Shown here in pieces: positions 7,755 through 17,016 of a stretch of DNA of 64,000 bases. Below the pieces are notes generated by a model that worked only from the letters and a program-made list of their open reading frames with translations, made no database searches and was not told the origin of the DNA. How positions within the stretch are numbered: position 1 is the stretch's first letter; every line of letters starts with the position of its first letter. The translations under genes and the position numbers were made by a program. Source of the stretch: Pseudomonadota bacterium (lineage in GTDB: Bacteria > Pseudomonadota > Alphaproteobacteria > Sphingomonadales > Sphingomonadaceae); the NCBI GenBank assembly GCA_020160755.1, contig JAIUPN010000001.1:496001-560000 (forward strand). Reading direction: 5' to 3'.

Positions 7755-8546
7755 TCAGGCCATTCCCTTCGCCAGGTCGCCCCGCGACGCATCGCCGATC
7801 TGGCTGCCACCGTCGCAGTCGAGGATCGTCCCGGTGATATAGCCGGCGGCGGGCGAGCAGAGGAACACCGCCGATTCGGCAACCTCTTCGACCTCGCCCC
7901 AGCGCTTCATCGCGATGCGGTCGAAATGCGACTGGCGCGTCGCGGCGTCGGGCGCGAGGCGCGCCATGCCTTCGGTCCCGGCGATCGGCCCCGGCGAGAT
8001 GCCGTTCACCCGCACCTCAGGACCCCACTCAAGCGCAAGCACCCGAATCAGCTGGTTGATCCCGGCCTTTGCCGCGCAGGCGTGCGCCTGCAGCGCCGAC
8101 GCGTTGACCGCCTGCCCCGCGGTGATCGCGATCAGCGACGCGCCGGGGCGGTTGAGCAGGTCGTGGCAGCCACGGAAGACGTTGAACGTGCCGTTGAGGT
8201 CGATGTCGACGACGGTACGAAAGGCGTTGGCCGACATACCCAGCGCCGGAGCGAGGAAATTGCCCGCCGCGCCCGAAATGACGATGTCCATCGGGCCGAG
8301 TTTTTCGACCACCGCCTCCATCACCCCGCGAATCGCAGCGTAATCGCGCACGTCACCCGACAGCCCGATCGCGTCGTGCCCGATTTCGCCAGCGGCGCGC
8401 GCCGCCTTGTCCGGGTCGCGCCCCGCCACCGCGACCTTCGCGCCGAGCTCGGCAAAACGCTTGGCAATGCCCAAGTTGATACCGCTGGTGCCGCCGGCGA
8501 CGAACGCCGTCTTGCCCGCCAGCAGATTGTCCCGGAATGTCGTCAT
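7755..8546 (-). CDS. SDR oxidoreductase, 2,4-dienoyl-CoA reductase-like
   Basis: 263 residues. The Rossmann motif is FVAGGTSGINLGIA (the G-x-N-x-G type seen in dienoyl-CoA reductases), with an NAD(P) adenine segment GDVRD and ISGAAGNFLAP. The usual SDR catalytic Tyr of YxxxK is replaced: the segment reads HACAAKAGINQLIRVLA, as in the peroxisomal/mitochondrial DECR group where Tyr is absent from this position. A role in beta-oxidation of unsaturated acyl-CoAs is inferred. Start ATG 8546 has a GGGAGAGGGG ribosome-binding site. Confidence 0.82.
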   Translation of the reverse strand: MTTFRDNLLAGKTAFVAGGTSGINLGIAKRFAELGAKVAVAGRDPDKAARAAGEIGHDAIGLSGDVRDYAAIRGVMEAVVEKLGPMDIVISGAAGNFLAPALGMSANAFRTVVDIDLNGTFNVFRGCHDLLNRPGASLIAITAGQAVNASALQAHACAAKAGINQLIRVLALEWGPEVRVNGISPGPIAGTEGMARLAPDAATRQSHFDRIAMKRWGEVEEVAESAVFLCSPAAGYITGTILDCDGGSQIGDASRGDLAKGMA

Positions 8547-8644
8547 GCCCCTCTCCCTTGCTTCACCTCGATGGCACCGATGCGGGGTTGACGGATCGGA
8601 ACCAGTCGCCTTTTGAAACTGGAACAGACAGCAAGGACGAACCG

Positions 8645-9514
8645 ATGGCAAGTGCCGGCCCTACTTCGAACAGCTTCATCTCGCAGCGGCTGAAGCTTCA
8701 CTACGTCGACTGGGGCAACCGCGGGGCGCCGCCGTTGCTGCTCGTCCATGGTGGCCGCGACCATTGCCGTAACTGGGACTGGGTCGCCGAGAAGCTGCAG
8801 GACCGCTATCACATCATCGCTCCCGATCTGCGTGGTCATGGCGACAGTGCATGGTCGCCCGACGGCAATTACGCCATGGACACTTTTGTCTATGACCTCG
8901 CCCAGCTGATCCACCAGCTCGACCTCGGCCCGCTGTCGATCGTCGCCCATTCGATGGGCGGCAATGTCGCGCTGCGCTATACTGGCCTCTATCCCGAAAA
9001 TGTCCGCAAGCTGGTCGCGATCGAAGGCCTCGGCCCGTCGCCCAAGGTGATCGCCGAACGCGCGAAGACGGATTATGGCGAGCGCTTCCGCAAATGGATC
9101 GACGACAAGAGGCAGGCGGCGGGACGCACCCCGCGGCGCTATGCGACGCTCGAGGATGCCCTGGCACGCATGATGGGCGAGAACAGCTATCTGACCGAAG
9201 CGCAGGCGCGCCATCTGACGGTCCATGGCATCAGCCGCAACGAAGACGGCACGTGGAGCTGGAAGTTCGACAATTATCTGAACATCTGGCCAGCGTTCGA
9301 CATACCGCAGGACGATATCGCCGCGCTGTGGGGCGCGATCGCCTGCCCCACCCTTCTCCTTTATGGTGCGAACAGTTGGGCTTCGAACCCGGAACAGGAC
9401 GGCCGCCTGCGCCATTTCAACAACGCGAAGGTGATCGAATTCGAAAATGCAGGCCACTGGCTGCACCACGACCAGTTCGACCGGTTCATGTCCACGCTAG
9501 ACGAATTCCTCTAA
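8645..9514 (+). CDS. Alpha/beta-fold hydrolase
   Basis: 289 residues. The oxyanion segment is LLLVHGGRDHCRNWD, the nucleophile elbow IVAHSMGGN, and the late histidine is in FENAGHWLHHD. PDLRGHGDS after strand 4 is typical of the epoxide-hydrolase/haloalkane-like subgroup, but the substrate cannot be told. Start ATG 8645 follows AAGGA; the open frame upstream overlaps the divergent SDR promoter and lacks family sequence. Confidence 0.85.
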   Translation: MASAGPTSNSFISQRLKLHYVDWGNRGAPPLLLVHGGRDHCRNWDWVAEKLQDRYHIIAPDLRGHGDSAWSPDGNYAMDTFVYDLAQLIHQLDLGPLSIVAHSMGGNVALRYTGLYPENVRKLVAIEGLGPSPKVIAERAKTDYGERFRKWIDDKRQAAGRTPRRYATLEDALARMMGENSYLTEAQARHLTVHGISRNEDGTWSWKFDNYLNIWPAFDIPQDDIAALWGAIACPTLLLYGANSWASNPEQDGRLRHFNNAKVIEFENAGHWLHHDQFDRFMSTLDEFL

Positions 9515-9560
9515 ACAGGCTGCCGGTTGCGCGCGGCGGCGCGCGGTAAGAGGCGGCGCG

Positions 9561-10286
9561 ATGGCGTATACGGGGCGGATTTCGGGGCGGCAAAAGGCTC
9601 TGTCGGGCGGCGGCGCGCTGGTCGCGGTTGTCGCGGTCGGGCTGGGCCTCGCCAGCGGCCTCGACCTCGACGTCGTCCGCAAGGCCAGCGAAGCGATCAG
9701 CGCGATCGCCATTCCCGCACCGCCACCCCCGCGCGAGGAGGTGGTGCCGTCGAGCGCCCCCAGCAAAAAGGCCAGCGGCAAGGCCTCGGCGGCGAACAAA
9801 CATGCCAAAGCCGCCACCGTCGCCGCACCCCCACCAAAGCTGCCCCCGATTTCTCCGCCCGTAGCGGCGGCGCCGCATCCCGGCACCGGGACCGACTCTT
9901 CAGCGGGCGCCGCCCCCAACCCGGGCGCCGGATCGGGCGCGGGCGGGCGCGGTGACGGCACAGGTGCCGGCGGCACGGGAAGAGGGACCGGCGGCGGCTC
10001 GAAGGCGGTGTGGCGCAGCGGCACGATCCGCGACCGCGACTATCCCCGCGAAGCGAGCCGCGCAAGGGCTGGTGGAGAAGTCGAGGTCCGCTTCACCATC
10101 GAGGCGAGCGGCCGCGTCAGTCGATGCCGCGTTACGCGATCGAGCGGCGATGCGTCACTCGATCGCGTAACCTGCGACCTGATCGAGGAACGCTTTCGCT
10201 TCAAGCCTGCGACCGATGCCGCGGGCGATCCCGTAGCCAGCCAATATGGTTGGCGGCAGACATGGTGGCTCGAGCGGCGGCATTAG
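9561..10286 (+). CDS. tonB: TonB family energy transducer
   Basis: 241 residues. One N-terminal membrane anchor (about 14-34), a periplasm-spanning Pro/Ala- then Gly-rich linker (about 50-150), and a TonB C-terminal domain (about 155-240) with RDYPREASRARAGGEVEVRF and a Cys pair around VSRCRV/VTCDL. It transmits proton-motive force to TonB-dependent receptors. It sits just upstream of a siderophore receptor with which it probably works; no ExbB/ExbD genes are in the window. Confidence 0.88.
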   Translation: MAYTGRISGRQKALSGGGALVAVVAVGLGLASGLDLDVVRKASEAISAIAIPAPPPPREEVVPSSAPSKKASGKASAANKHAKAATVAAPPPKLPPISPPVAAAPHPGTGTDSSAGAAPNPGAGSGAGGRGDGTGAGGTGRGTGGGSKAVWRSGTIRDRDYPREASRARAGGEVEVRFTIEASGRVSRCRVTRSSGDASLDRVTCDLIEERFRFKPATDAAGDPVASQYGWRQTWWLERRH

Positions 10287-10320
10287 CCCCCTCTCCCATG
10301 GTATCAATTGCGACAATATC

Positions 10321-10360
10321 GCGAATGATTCGCATTAGAGTTGACTTTGCGATCAACTCT
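10321..10360 (+). promoter_or_regulatory. Fur-like box and stem-loop upstream of siderophore receptor
   Basis: GCGAATGATTCGC (10321-10333) is a perfect 6-1-6 palindrome resembling alphaproteobacterial Fur/iron-response operators. Immediately downstream AGAGTTGA (10337-10344) and TCAACTCT (10353-10360) form an exact 8-bp inverted repeat. The receptor GTG start follows at 10405. Similar boxes precede the PepSY/DUF2271/DUF4198/ApbE operon. Confidence 0.65.
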
Positions 10361-10404
10361 CAATAGCGGCGCCTCCGAACCAATCACAAAACAGGGGGTT
10401 TACC

Positions 10405-12795
10405 GTGAAGTCATCGACGTCCGCCTCATTCCTCGCACTCTCCTGCGTGGGTAGCCTGATCAGCGCTCCGGCCTTCGCGGCCGAAACCGACGCCGCACAG
10501 GACGCGCCCGGCAGCCGCAGCGATATCGTCGTCAGCGGCACGCTCGCTACCGAAGTGGAATCGCCGAAATCGACGGCACCGATCGTCGACACGCCGCAGA
10601 CGATCACGGTCGTCTCGCAGGAACAGCTTCGCCAGCAGAATCTGCTGACGCTGCGCGATGCGCTCGCGACCATCCCCGGCATCACTTTCGGCGCCGGCGA
10701 AGGCGGCGGCGGTTATGGCGACTCGATCAATCTTCGCGGCTATTCGGCAAACAACGACCTGACCGTCGACGGGGTACGCGACAGCGCGCAGTACAGCCGC
10801 ACCGATCCCTTCAACCTGCAGCAGATCGAGGTCTATAATGGCGCAAACTCGGTCTTCAACGGATCGGGCAGCGTCGGCGGAACGATCAACCTTGTCAGCA
10901 AGATCCCCTTCGCACGCAACGCGACGACGGTTCAGGCGGCGGTCGGCACCGACAATTATTACCGCGCGGCGGTGGACAGCAACTGGCGCCTCAACGACCT
11001 GATCGCCGTTCGCCTGAATGCGATGTATCATGAGAATGACGTCCCGGGCCGCGACGTCGAATCGTTCAAGCGCTGGGGCGTCGCGCCGTCGATCACGATC
11101 GGCGTCGACAGCGACACCAGCCTGACGCTCGCCTATATCCATCAGGACGATAACAATACGCCGATCTATGGTGTTCCTTATGTGCTGGGACAGGTGAACA
11201 ACGGTCCGCTTCCCGGTGTCGACGACAGCGATTATTTCGGTATCGTCAATCTGGACAAGCAGAAGACCAAGGTCGATCGTCTGACGGCGACGTTCCGTCA
11301 TGCGTTCAGCGACACTGTGTCGGTCCGCAACCTCACCCGCTGGCAGCGTGTCCATCAGTATAGCCAGACGAGCGCGCCGCAGGGCGTCTTCTGCCTCGCC
11401 AACGGGCTGCAGCCGATCGGCGCGAACGCGACCTCGACGGTCGGCATTCCCTGCCCCGCGGGCCAGAACACCCCAGGGACCTTCTACCCCTCGGGTCCGC
11501 GCGGCCTTGTCCGCGATCAGGTCAATGACCTGCTGCACAACCAGACCGACCTCACGATCCTCAGCGGTGCGAAGGGCGGCCTGTTCAACACGCTCGTCAT
11601 CGGCGCATCGTACAGCCAGGAAGATTATTCGATCGAGAATGCGCAGCTGCTGCGCAACCCGGGCGGCGCGCTCCCGAACCCGGTACTGCCGCCGATCAGC
11701 CTGTCGAACCCGAATACCGTCTGGACCGGCCCGGTAAACTACGTCCGAACCGGCAACAGCTATGGCGACACGCGCAACTGGGCAATCTATGCGTTCGACA
11801 CGCTCGAAATCTCGCCGATGTTCGAGATCAACGCCGGCGTCCGCTATGAAAATACGCGTACCGCCTTCCGCGCCGATACGGTGACCACCCCGGCGACGGG
11901 CGCGGTCTATACCCGCGGCGCCGATCAGGTCAGCGACGAGAATCTTTTCTCCTACCGTGCCGGCGCGGTGTTCCACCCGGTCGAGAATGTCAGCCTCTAT
12001 GCCGCCTATGGCAATGCAAAGACGCCCACCTCGGCGAGCGTCCGCGCGGGCTGCGGCCTGCCGGCGAGCCCGACCGCGGCCGATCCCTGCGCGACGGCTC
12101 CGGAGAAGGCGCGCAACATCGAATTCGGCGCGAAGGCCGAACTGCTGGGCAAGAAGCTGCTCCTGACCGCGGCGATATTCCGCAACGAGCGCACCAACTA
12201 TCGCGTGCCCTCGAACGACCCGGCGCAGCCCGCTTCGCTACAGATCCTCGACGGCCGCTCGCGCGTCGATGGCATCGCAGTCGGTGCAAGCGGCAATGTC
12301 ACCCCCGAATGGGCGGTCTTCGCGAACTACACCTACCTCGACGGCAAGGTGAAGCAGAGCGTTTCGGACTTCTGCCTTGCCAATCCGGGCACCACCGGCT
12401 GCGGCAACAGCGTTGCCATTCCCGACCCGCAGCGCGGCGACCGGTTGTTCCAGACGCCCAGGCATTCGGGCAGCCTGTTCACGACCTATGTCTTCCCGTT
12501 CGGCCTTCAGGTCGGATATGGCCTGACCTATCAGGGCAAGTTCTCGACGCACCAGCGTAACCTCGCGCAGCGCGCACCGCTTTCGGTCGACGATTATCTG
12601 ATCCACCGTGCCTTTGTGTCGTACGATTTCAAGAACGGTCTCGTGGCACAGGTCAACGTCCAGAACTTCACGAACGAGGATTATTACACCGGCGTCCGCA
12701 ACAATGTGAATGCGACGACGGGCGCCGTCACGGGCGGCTGGGCGACCCCGGGCGACGCACGCTCGGCCGTGTTCAGCCTCTTCTATAATTTCTGA
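10405..12795 (+). CDS. TonB-dependent siderophore receptor (catecholate type)
   Basis: 796 residues starting at GTG 10405 (AGGGGG nearby). Signal peptide about 1-25 (ending AFAAET), then a plug domain with [37 protein letters not shown] and GGTINLVSK, then a beta-barrel ending in FSLFYNF with C-terminal Phe. Overall resemblance is to Fiu/catecholate receptors (TIGR01783-type siderophore receptors). The nearby PiuC gene and Fur-like box support ferric siderophore uptake. The exact ligand is unknown. Confidence 0.92.
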   Translation: MKSSTSASFLALSCVGSLISAPAFAAETDAAQDAPGSRSDIVVSGTLATEVESPKSTAPIVDTPQTITVVSQEQLRQQNLLTLRDALATIPGITFGAGEGGGGYGDSINLRGYSANNDLTVDGVRDSAQYSRTDPFNLQQIEVYNGANSVFNGSGSVGGTINLVSKIPFARNATTVQAAVGTDNYYRAAVDSNWRLNDLIAVRLNAMYHENDVPGRDVESFKRWGVAPSITIGVDSDTSLTLAYIHQDDNNTPIYGVPYVLGQVNNGPLPGVDDSDYFGIVNLDKQKTKVDRLTATFRHAFSDTVSVRNLTRWQRVHQYSQTSAPQGVFCLANGLQPIGANATSTVGIPCPAGQNTPGTFYPSGPRGLVRDQVNDLLHNQTDLTILSGAKGGLFNTLVIGASYSQEDYSIENAQLLRNPGGALPNPVLPPISLSNPNTVWTGPVNYVRTGNSYGDTRNWAIYAFDTLEISPMFEINAGVRYENTRTAFRADTVTTPATGAVYTRGADQVSDENLFSYRAGAVFHPVENVSLYAAYGNAKTPTSASVRAGCGLPASPTAADPCATAPEKARNIEFGAKAELLGKKLLLTAAIFRNERTNYRVPSNDPAQPASLQILDGRSRVDGIAVGASGNVTPEWAVFANYTYLDGKVKQSVSDFCLANPGTTGCGNSVAIPDPQRGDRLFQTPRHSGSLFTTYVFPFGLQVGYGLTYQGKFSTHQRNLAQRAPLSVDDYLIHRAFVSYDFKNGLVAQVNVQNFTNEDYYTGVRNNVNATTGAVTGGWATPGDARSAVFSLFYNF

Positions 12796-12802
12796 TCCCG
12801 AC

Positions 12803-12836
12803 GGGCGGGCGCGGCGATTGCTGCGCCCGCCCTTTT
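12803..12836 (+). terminator. Terminator after siderophore receptor
   Basis: GGGCGGGCGC (12803-12812) and GCGCCCGCCC (12823-12832) form a perfect 10-bp stem followed by TTTT. It lies between the receptor and piuC, so piuC may depend on read-through. Confidence 0.85.
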
Positions 12837-12854
12837 GGGCTTAGAAGCGACGCC

Positions 12855-13538
12855 ATGATCCGCATCATTCCCGACGTGCTCGACGCCGACGGCGTTGCCC
12901 GGCTCCGCGCCATCCTCGATGCCGCCGACTGGATCGACGGCAACGAGACATCGGGTCCGCAAGCCGCGCTCGCCAAACGCAACCAGCAGCTCCCCGAATT
13001 CGGCGAGGCCGCTGGCGAAGCGGGGCGCTTCGTGCTCGACGCGCTCGGCCGCAGCCCGCTGTTCATCGCCGCCGCGCTGCCGCTCAAAATCTACCCGCCC
13101 TATTTCAACCGCTATTCCGGGGGCGAGAATTTCGGCGATCATATCGACAACGCGATCCGCCTGCGTCGCGGCAGCGATTTCCGGATGCGAAGCGATCTGT
13201 CGGCGACACTCTTCCTCGCCGATCCCGACAGTTACGAAGGCGGCGGGCTGGTCGTCGAAGGCTTTACCGAAACCCCCGGCCTCAAGCTCCCGGCAGGGCA
13301 TATGGTTCTCTATCCATCGACCACAGTTCACCGCGTCGAGCCGGTGACGTCGGGTATGCGCGTCGCGAGCTTCATGTGGATCCAGTCGATGATCCGCGAT
13401 CAGGGGCAGCGAAACCTACTGTTCGATCTCGACATGGGCGTGCAGGGCGCCGCCGCCGCACTCGGCCAGGGCGACGCCACCGTCGTTCGCCTGACCGGCG
13501 TCTACCACAACCTCCTGCGGCGCTGGGCCGACAGCTAG
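12855..13538 (+). CDS. piuC: Fe(II)/2-oxoglutarate-dependent PKHD-type hydroxylase PiuC
   Basis: 227 residues of the PiuC/YbiX family, repeatedly found beside TonB-dependent siderophore receptors. The iron ligands are HID (in [10 protein letters not shown]) and the distal His in [15 protein letters not shown], with the 2OG-binding Arg in that last motif. N-terminal segment [25 protein letters not shown] is characteristic. The 3' end overlaps the convergent ApbE gene by 4 bp. Confidence 0.92.
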   Translation: MIRIIPDVLDADGVARLRAILDAADWIDGNETSGPQAALAKRNQQLPEFGEAAGEAGRFVLDALGRSPLFIAAALPLKIYPPYFNRYSGGENFGDHIDNAIRLRRGSDFRMRSDLSATLFLADPDSYEGGGLVVEGFTETPGLKLPAGHMVLYPSTTVHRVEPVTSGMRVASFMWIQSMIRDQGQRNLLFDLDMGVQGAAAALGQGDATVVRLTGVYHNLLRRWADS

Positions 13539-14398
13539 TCGAGCATGGCGCGCCATGCGCGCGAGACATGCTCGCGATCGCCCGCGACGACGCACGCAGC
13601 GAGTCCCTCGACGTCGGCAAGCGCTATCGCTGCTTCCGGCCCAAGCACCGTCAGCGCAGTCGCCCAGCCGTCGGCCATCATGCAGTCGCGGTGCAGCACC
13701 GTCGCCGACGCGACACCGTTGACGATCGGACGCCCGGTCGCCGGGTCGAAGCTGTGCGAATAATGCACCCCGTCGGCGCTGAAACCGCGGCGATAATTGC
13801 CCGATGTCGCGACCGACAGATCGTGGAGCGCGATGCGCCATGGCGCGATCGAGGAGGTCGGCGGCATTTCGACATCGACCCACCAGGGCTGCCCGTCGGC
13901 GCGAATCCCCTCGCCGCGCAATTCGCCGCCGACTTCGAGCAGGAAATGCCGGGTGCCGTTCGCGAGCAGCCATTCGGCGGCAAGGTCGACGCCGTAGCCC
14001 TTGGCGATCCCCGACAGGTCGAGCGCGGCGCCCTCGCCGCGGCGGATTCGCCGCGTTACGGGGTCAAAATCGATCGTGCGATCGGGTGTCGCAGTCTGTT
14101 CGGGGACAGCCAGGACCGGCCCTGTGCTGCCGAATCCCCACGCGTCGGTCAGATGGCCGAGGCCGGGGTCGAATGCCCCGTCACTGGCGCGCGCGATCCG
14201 GAGCGCCGCCTCGACGACATGCGCACATTCGGCGGGGATATCGTGCCATGCCCCCGCCGCGCCCCGGTTGAAGCGCGACAGGTCGGATGCGGCCTCCCAC
14301 TGGCTCATCTGCGCCACGACAAGGTCGAGCGCCGCCTGAACGCCTTCGGCCACACCGGGAGGCGCCGAAACCGCGTGCAGCGACCAGCCCGTCCCCAT
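13535..14398 (-). CDS. apbE: ApbE: FAD:protein FMN transferase
   Basis: Attaches FMN covalently to Ser/Thr of target redox proteins. Seen are [42 protein letters not shown] and [14 protein letters not shown] (Mg-binding region). The listed start ATG 14398 lies inside the conserved N-terminal motif (S-G-T-S-M-G-T-G-W), so the real protein probably starts upstream. No ATG, GTG or TTG exists there; a CTG at 14494 overlapping the stop of the preceding gene (CTGA) would give ~319 residues. No signal peptide is evident in either form, unusual for ApbE. Last gene of the PepSY/DUF2271/DUF4198 operon. Confidence 0.85.
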   Translation of the reverse strand: MGTGWSLHAVSAPPGVAEGVQAALDLVVAQMSQWEAASDLSRFNRGAAGAWHDIPAECAHVVEAALRIARASDGAFDPGLGHLTDAWGFGSTGPVLAVPEQTATPDRTIDFDPVTRRIRRGEGAALDLSGIAKGYGVDLAAEWLLANGTRHFLLEVGGELRGEGIRADGQPWWVDVEMPPTSSIAPWRIALHDLSVATSGNYRRGFSADGVHYSHSFDPATGRPIVNGVASATVLHRDCMMADGWATALTVLGPEAAIALADVEGLAACVVAGDREHVSRAWRAMLD

Positions 14399-14490
14399 GC
14401 TCGTGCCGGAGAAGCTTTGAACCGTCGCCCCCGCGTCGCGCCCGGCAAACGCCGCGGGCGTCAGCGCGCGGGGGATCAGGATACGGTCGG

Positions 14491-15324
14491 TCAGGGCGCC
14501 AGCACTTCCAGCGTTGTGACATAGCTCGCGCGGCGCTGCGGCGTCGCGGGTTCGGGTGCGCCTTCCGCACGCTCGGTCTGCGGCGTCGTGACGTTCAGCC
14601 AGTACAGTCCGGGCTCGGCCCAGTTGATCTCGACCTTGCCGTCGGCGCCGGTCTTGAGGTCGACCTGGCCGAGCTGGTCACGATAGCGGATGCCGCCGGG
14701 GATCAGCGTCACCGGAAGGCCCGCGACCGGCTTGCCGTCAAGCAGGAACTGGAAGGTCGCGGCTTCACCGGCGATCAGGTCGTTCGGGTGCGTCACCGGA
14801 ACCAGTTCGATGCCCTTGCCCGTCGGTTTGAACAAGGTCGTCGTCGGTTCGCCGACGGTCACGAAAATCTCGTTGCGATTGTTCGATTCGGCGGTTTTCA
14901 CGTTGGTCGCACCGGCGGGAATGCGCTCGGCGAGATTGGCGGTCGTCGTACCGCGCGGCAGGCGCTCGGTCTTGCCGCCCAGATCATAGCTGCCCATCAC
15001 GCCATCGGACACCGACGCGATCCGCCAGGTGCCCTTTTGCGTCAGATGGACGTCGAAAGTGCTGCGATAGCGGCCCGTCGCCTTGTTTTCGATCGCGGCT
15101 TCGGTGCCGTCGGGCGCCCACGCCTTCATCGTGTCGAGGCGCAGCGGCTGGTGCTCGAAGTAGAAAAGGTCGTTCGAGACGGCGGCGTCGACGGTCACCC
15201 AGACGTCGTCGCCCGACAGGACGGTCGACGACGGCATCATCCACTGGCGGTGCGCGGAAGCCGGAACGGCGACCAGTGCCGCGAGCGCGGCGGTCGCGGC
15301 GAAACCCCAAATTCGCTTTTTCAT
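14491..15324 (-). CDS. DUF4198 domain protein, secreted
   Basis: 277 residues with a clear signal peptide (MKKRIWGFAATAALAALV, cleavage near ASA-HRQW). Starting the mature protein with His-Arg-Gln-Trp is typical of DUF4198 periplasmic proteins. The C-terminal half (about 190-260) reads like an Ig/carboxypeptidase-regulatory fold (GKPVAGLPVTLIPGG, TGADGKVEINW). DUF4198 is often tied to nickel, cobalt or iron handling; its function is not established. It follows DUF2271 by 20 bp and its stop abuts the apparent ApbE start. Confidence 0.85.
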   Translation of the reverse strand: MKKRIWGFAATAALAALVAVPASAHRQWMMPSSTVLSGDDVWVTVDAAVSNDLFYFEHQPLRLDTMKAWAPDGTEAAIENKATGRYRSTFDVHLTQKGTWRIASVSDGVMGSYDLGGKTERLPRGTTTANLAERIPAGATNVKTAESNNRNEIFVTVGEPTTTLFKPTGKGIELVPVTHPNDLIAGEAATFQFLLDGKPVAGLPVTLIPGGIRYRDQLGQVDLKTGADGKVEINWAEPGLYWLNVTTPQTERAEGAPEPATPQRRASYVTTLEVLAP

Positions 15325-15344
15325 TATCCTGTCCTTTTCCCAGT

Positions 15345-15875
15345 TCAGCGGAAGGCGACCGAAACGGCGCCCAGTTCAGTCGTTCCAGCGGCGCGCCCGC
15401 CCGCCCCGGCCTTCGCGGGCCAGGTGAACGGAATGCGCAGAAGCTCGCGGCCGCCGACCTCGCGCGCCGCCTCGATCACCAGCGTGTACGCGCCCGGAGC
15501 CGTCGCGCCGAGTTGCGCGCGCGAGAAGGAAACCTTGTGCGCACCCGGTGCACGCGTAGCTCCCGTGATGCCGTTGGCGGGGAAGGTCATCGAACGTCCC
15601 GCAGCGCGCCACCACTGGCGCACGTCGCGAAGCCACTTGGTGCCTTCGTTGGCTTTCATGTCATAGTCGTACCAGACCGCGACCGTCTTCGCCTTGGCCC
15701 CGGCCTTCTCGACCCAGATCGCGACATAAGGTTTGTGATATTCGGCGACCTTCAGCCGCGGGATGTTGATCGTGACATCCATCGTGCCCGGATCGGCCGC
15801 GAAGGCGGGCGCAGCGAACACCGCGCCGAGGCCGATCGTGCCGCCAAGGATGCGCGCGGGGGTGGAAAGCTGCAT
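15345..15875 (-). CDS. DUF2271 domain protein with candidate flavinylation motif
   Basis: 176 residues with a signal peptide (about 1-27, ending AFA-ADPG). The DUF2271 core has HKPYVAIWVEKAG and AVWYDYDMKANEGTKWLRDVRQWW. At about 101-107 it reads NGITGAT, which fits the covalent-FMN attachment pattern (D/N-G-x-S/T-G-A-T) recognised by ApbE, with T107 as the likely acceptor. An ApbE gene lies two genes downstream. Together this suggests an exported flavoprotein carrying electrons between the PepSY membrane protein and a periplasmic acceptor. The electron route is inference. Confidence 0.85.
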   Translation of the reverse strand: MQLSTPARILGGTIGLGAVFAAPAFAADPGTMDVTINIPRLKVAEYHKPYVAIWVEKAGAKAKTVAVWYDYDMKANEGTKWLRDVRQWWRAAGRSMTFPANGITGATRAPGAHKVSFSRAQLGATAPGAYTLVIEAAREVGGRELLRIPFTWPAKAGAGGRAAGTTELGAVSVAFR

Positions 15876-15886
15876 GACTGGTCTCC

Positions 15887-16531
15887 CTAGTGAATGAAGA
15901 TGACGGCGATGGCGGCGGGAATCGCAAGACCCAGCCCGACGAGCGGCCAGGTGCTCTTGCGCTTCGCCGAATGGAGCTGGAGCAGGAACAGGCCGGTGAT
16001 CGCGAAGACGAGGCAGGCGAAAGAGAAGATGTCGATGAACAGGCTCCACTCGCCGCCCGAATTGCGCCCTTTGTGGAGGTCATTGAGGTAGGAAATCCAG
16101 CCGCGGCTGGTGACCTCGCTCGACGCCGCGCCTGTCGCAAGGTCGATCGCGACCCACGCGTCGCCGCCGGGGCGCGGCGCGGGCAGATAGACTTCATCGG
16201 CGGACCATTCGGCCTCCGCCCTTGCCTTGACCGGAAAGCTGTCCTCGACCCACGCGGCAACGTCAGCAGGAAGCGGCGCCTTTTCGGTGTCGGGAATCGC
16301 CGCCTTCAATCGCGTGAGCAGTGCGGGCGGCATCTGCGCCGATCCCTGCGTGACGACGGGCGACCCTTCGATATCGGCGGCGTGATTGAGCGTGAAGCCG
16401 GTGATCGCGAACAGCAGAAGACCGATCAGGCTGACGGCCGAGCTCATCCAGTGCCACATGTGCAGCTGTTTAAGCCAAAAGGCTTTCCGGCTCTTCCTGG
16501 TCGCCGGTCGCGGGGATGTAGGTGCGTGCAT
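15887..16531 (-). CDS. PepSY-associated TM helix protein
   Basis: 214 residues. An N-terminal helix (about 30-50, MSSAVSLIGLLLFAITGFTLNH, preceded by the His-rich KQLHMWHWM), a periplasmic PepSY-like domain (about 52-160), and two C-terminal helices (about 163-185 and 193-213) with the conserved LNDLHKGRNSG segment between. The paired His residues at membrane boundaries are consistent with haem ligation as in ferric-reductase-like PepSY proteins. First gene of a four-gene operon downstream of two Fur-like boxes; 11 bp before DUF2271. Confidence 0.85.
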   Translation of the reverse strand: MHAPTSPRPATRKSRKAFWLKQLHMWHWMSSAVSLIGLLLFAITGFTLNHAADIEGSPVVTQGSAQMPPALLTRLKAAIPDTEKAPLPADVAAWVEDSFPVKARAEAEWSADEVYLPAPRPGGDAWVAIDLATGAASSEVTSRGWISYLNDLHKGRNSGGEWSLFIDIFSFACLVFAITGLFLLQLHSAKRKSTWPLVGLGLAIPAAIAVIFIH

Positions 16532-16546
16532 CGAAAGGTTCTGACT

Positions 16547-16582
16547 GAGAATGATGCGCGGGCATTATCGAGAACGATTCGC
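16547..16582 (-). promoter_or_regulatory. Two Fur-like boxes upstream of PepSY/DUF2271/DUF4198/ApbE operon
   Basis: GAGAATGATGCGC (16547-16559) and GAGAACGATTCGC (16570-16582) resemble the palindrome before the siderophore receptor (GCGAATGATTCGC). They lie 16 and 39 bp upstream of the PepSY ATG and overlap an AT-rich promoter-like stretch containing GATAAT on the minus strand. Iron-dependent repression by Fur is inferred. Confidence 0.65.
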
Positions 16583-16681
16583 AATTACAATAATTATTCC
16601 CGCTTTTCGGTTGGATAAAGCAACGCGTGTTCAGGCGGGACCGGCCCCGGTTGCGATCGGTTTTCAACGATGGGGAAAAGG

Positions 16682-16773
16682 TGGCGGAGACGGAGGGATT
16701 CGAACCCTCGGTGCCGCATTCACAGCACGACGGTTTAGCAAACCGTTGGTTTCAGCCACTCACCCACGTCTCC
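16682..16773 (-). tRNA. tRNA-Ser (anticodon GCT)
   Basis: 92 nt with encoded CCA and a long variable arm. Acceptor GGAGACG/CGTCTCC; anticodon arm ACGGT-TTGCTAA-ACCGT; T-arm GGGTTCGAATCCC. The 243 bp that follow up to the next gene hold no recognisable gene. Confidence 0.95.
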
Positions 16774-17016
16774 GCATGGTCTGCCGCGCTAACGACAGGC
16801 TGGCCTAGGCGGGTCGCTATAGCCATGCACTTCGCACCCCGCAACGGCAAAGATTGACCTATTTTACCGTCGCGGCAGGCATTTCGTCGCCCTGACGATT
16901 CGGTCTGGCTTAAATTCGACTCAAGTCATCGCCCGTTCATTGCCCGCCGCCGAAAGCGAGTCATGATTAACGCCGGTTCTGCCCGTGCGGCGCCATTTGA
17001 TTTTTGGGGGTCCAAT

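Noticed and set aside
9700..10010. Pro/Ala/Gly-rich stretch in tonB as a DNA repeat
   Set aside because: It is the normal low-complexity linker of TonB.
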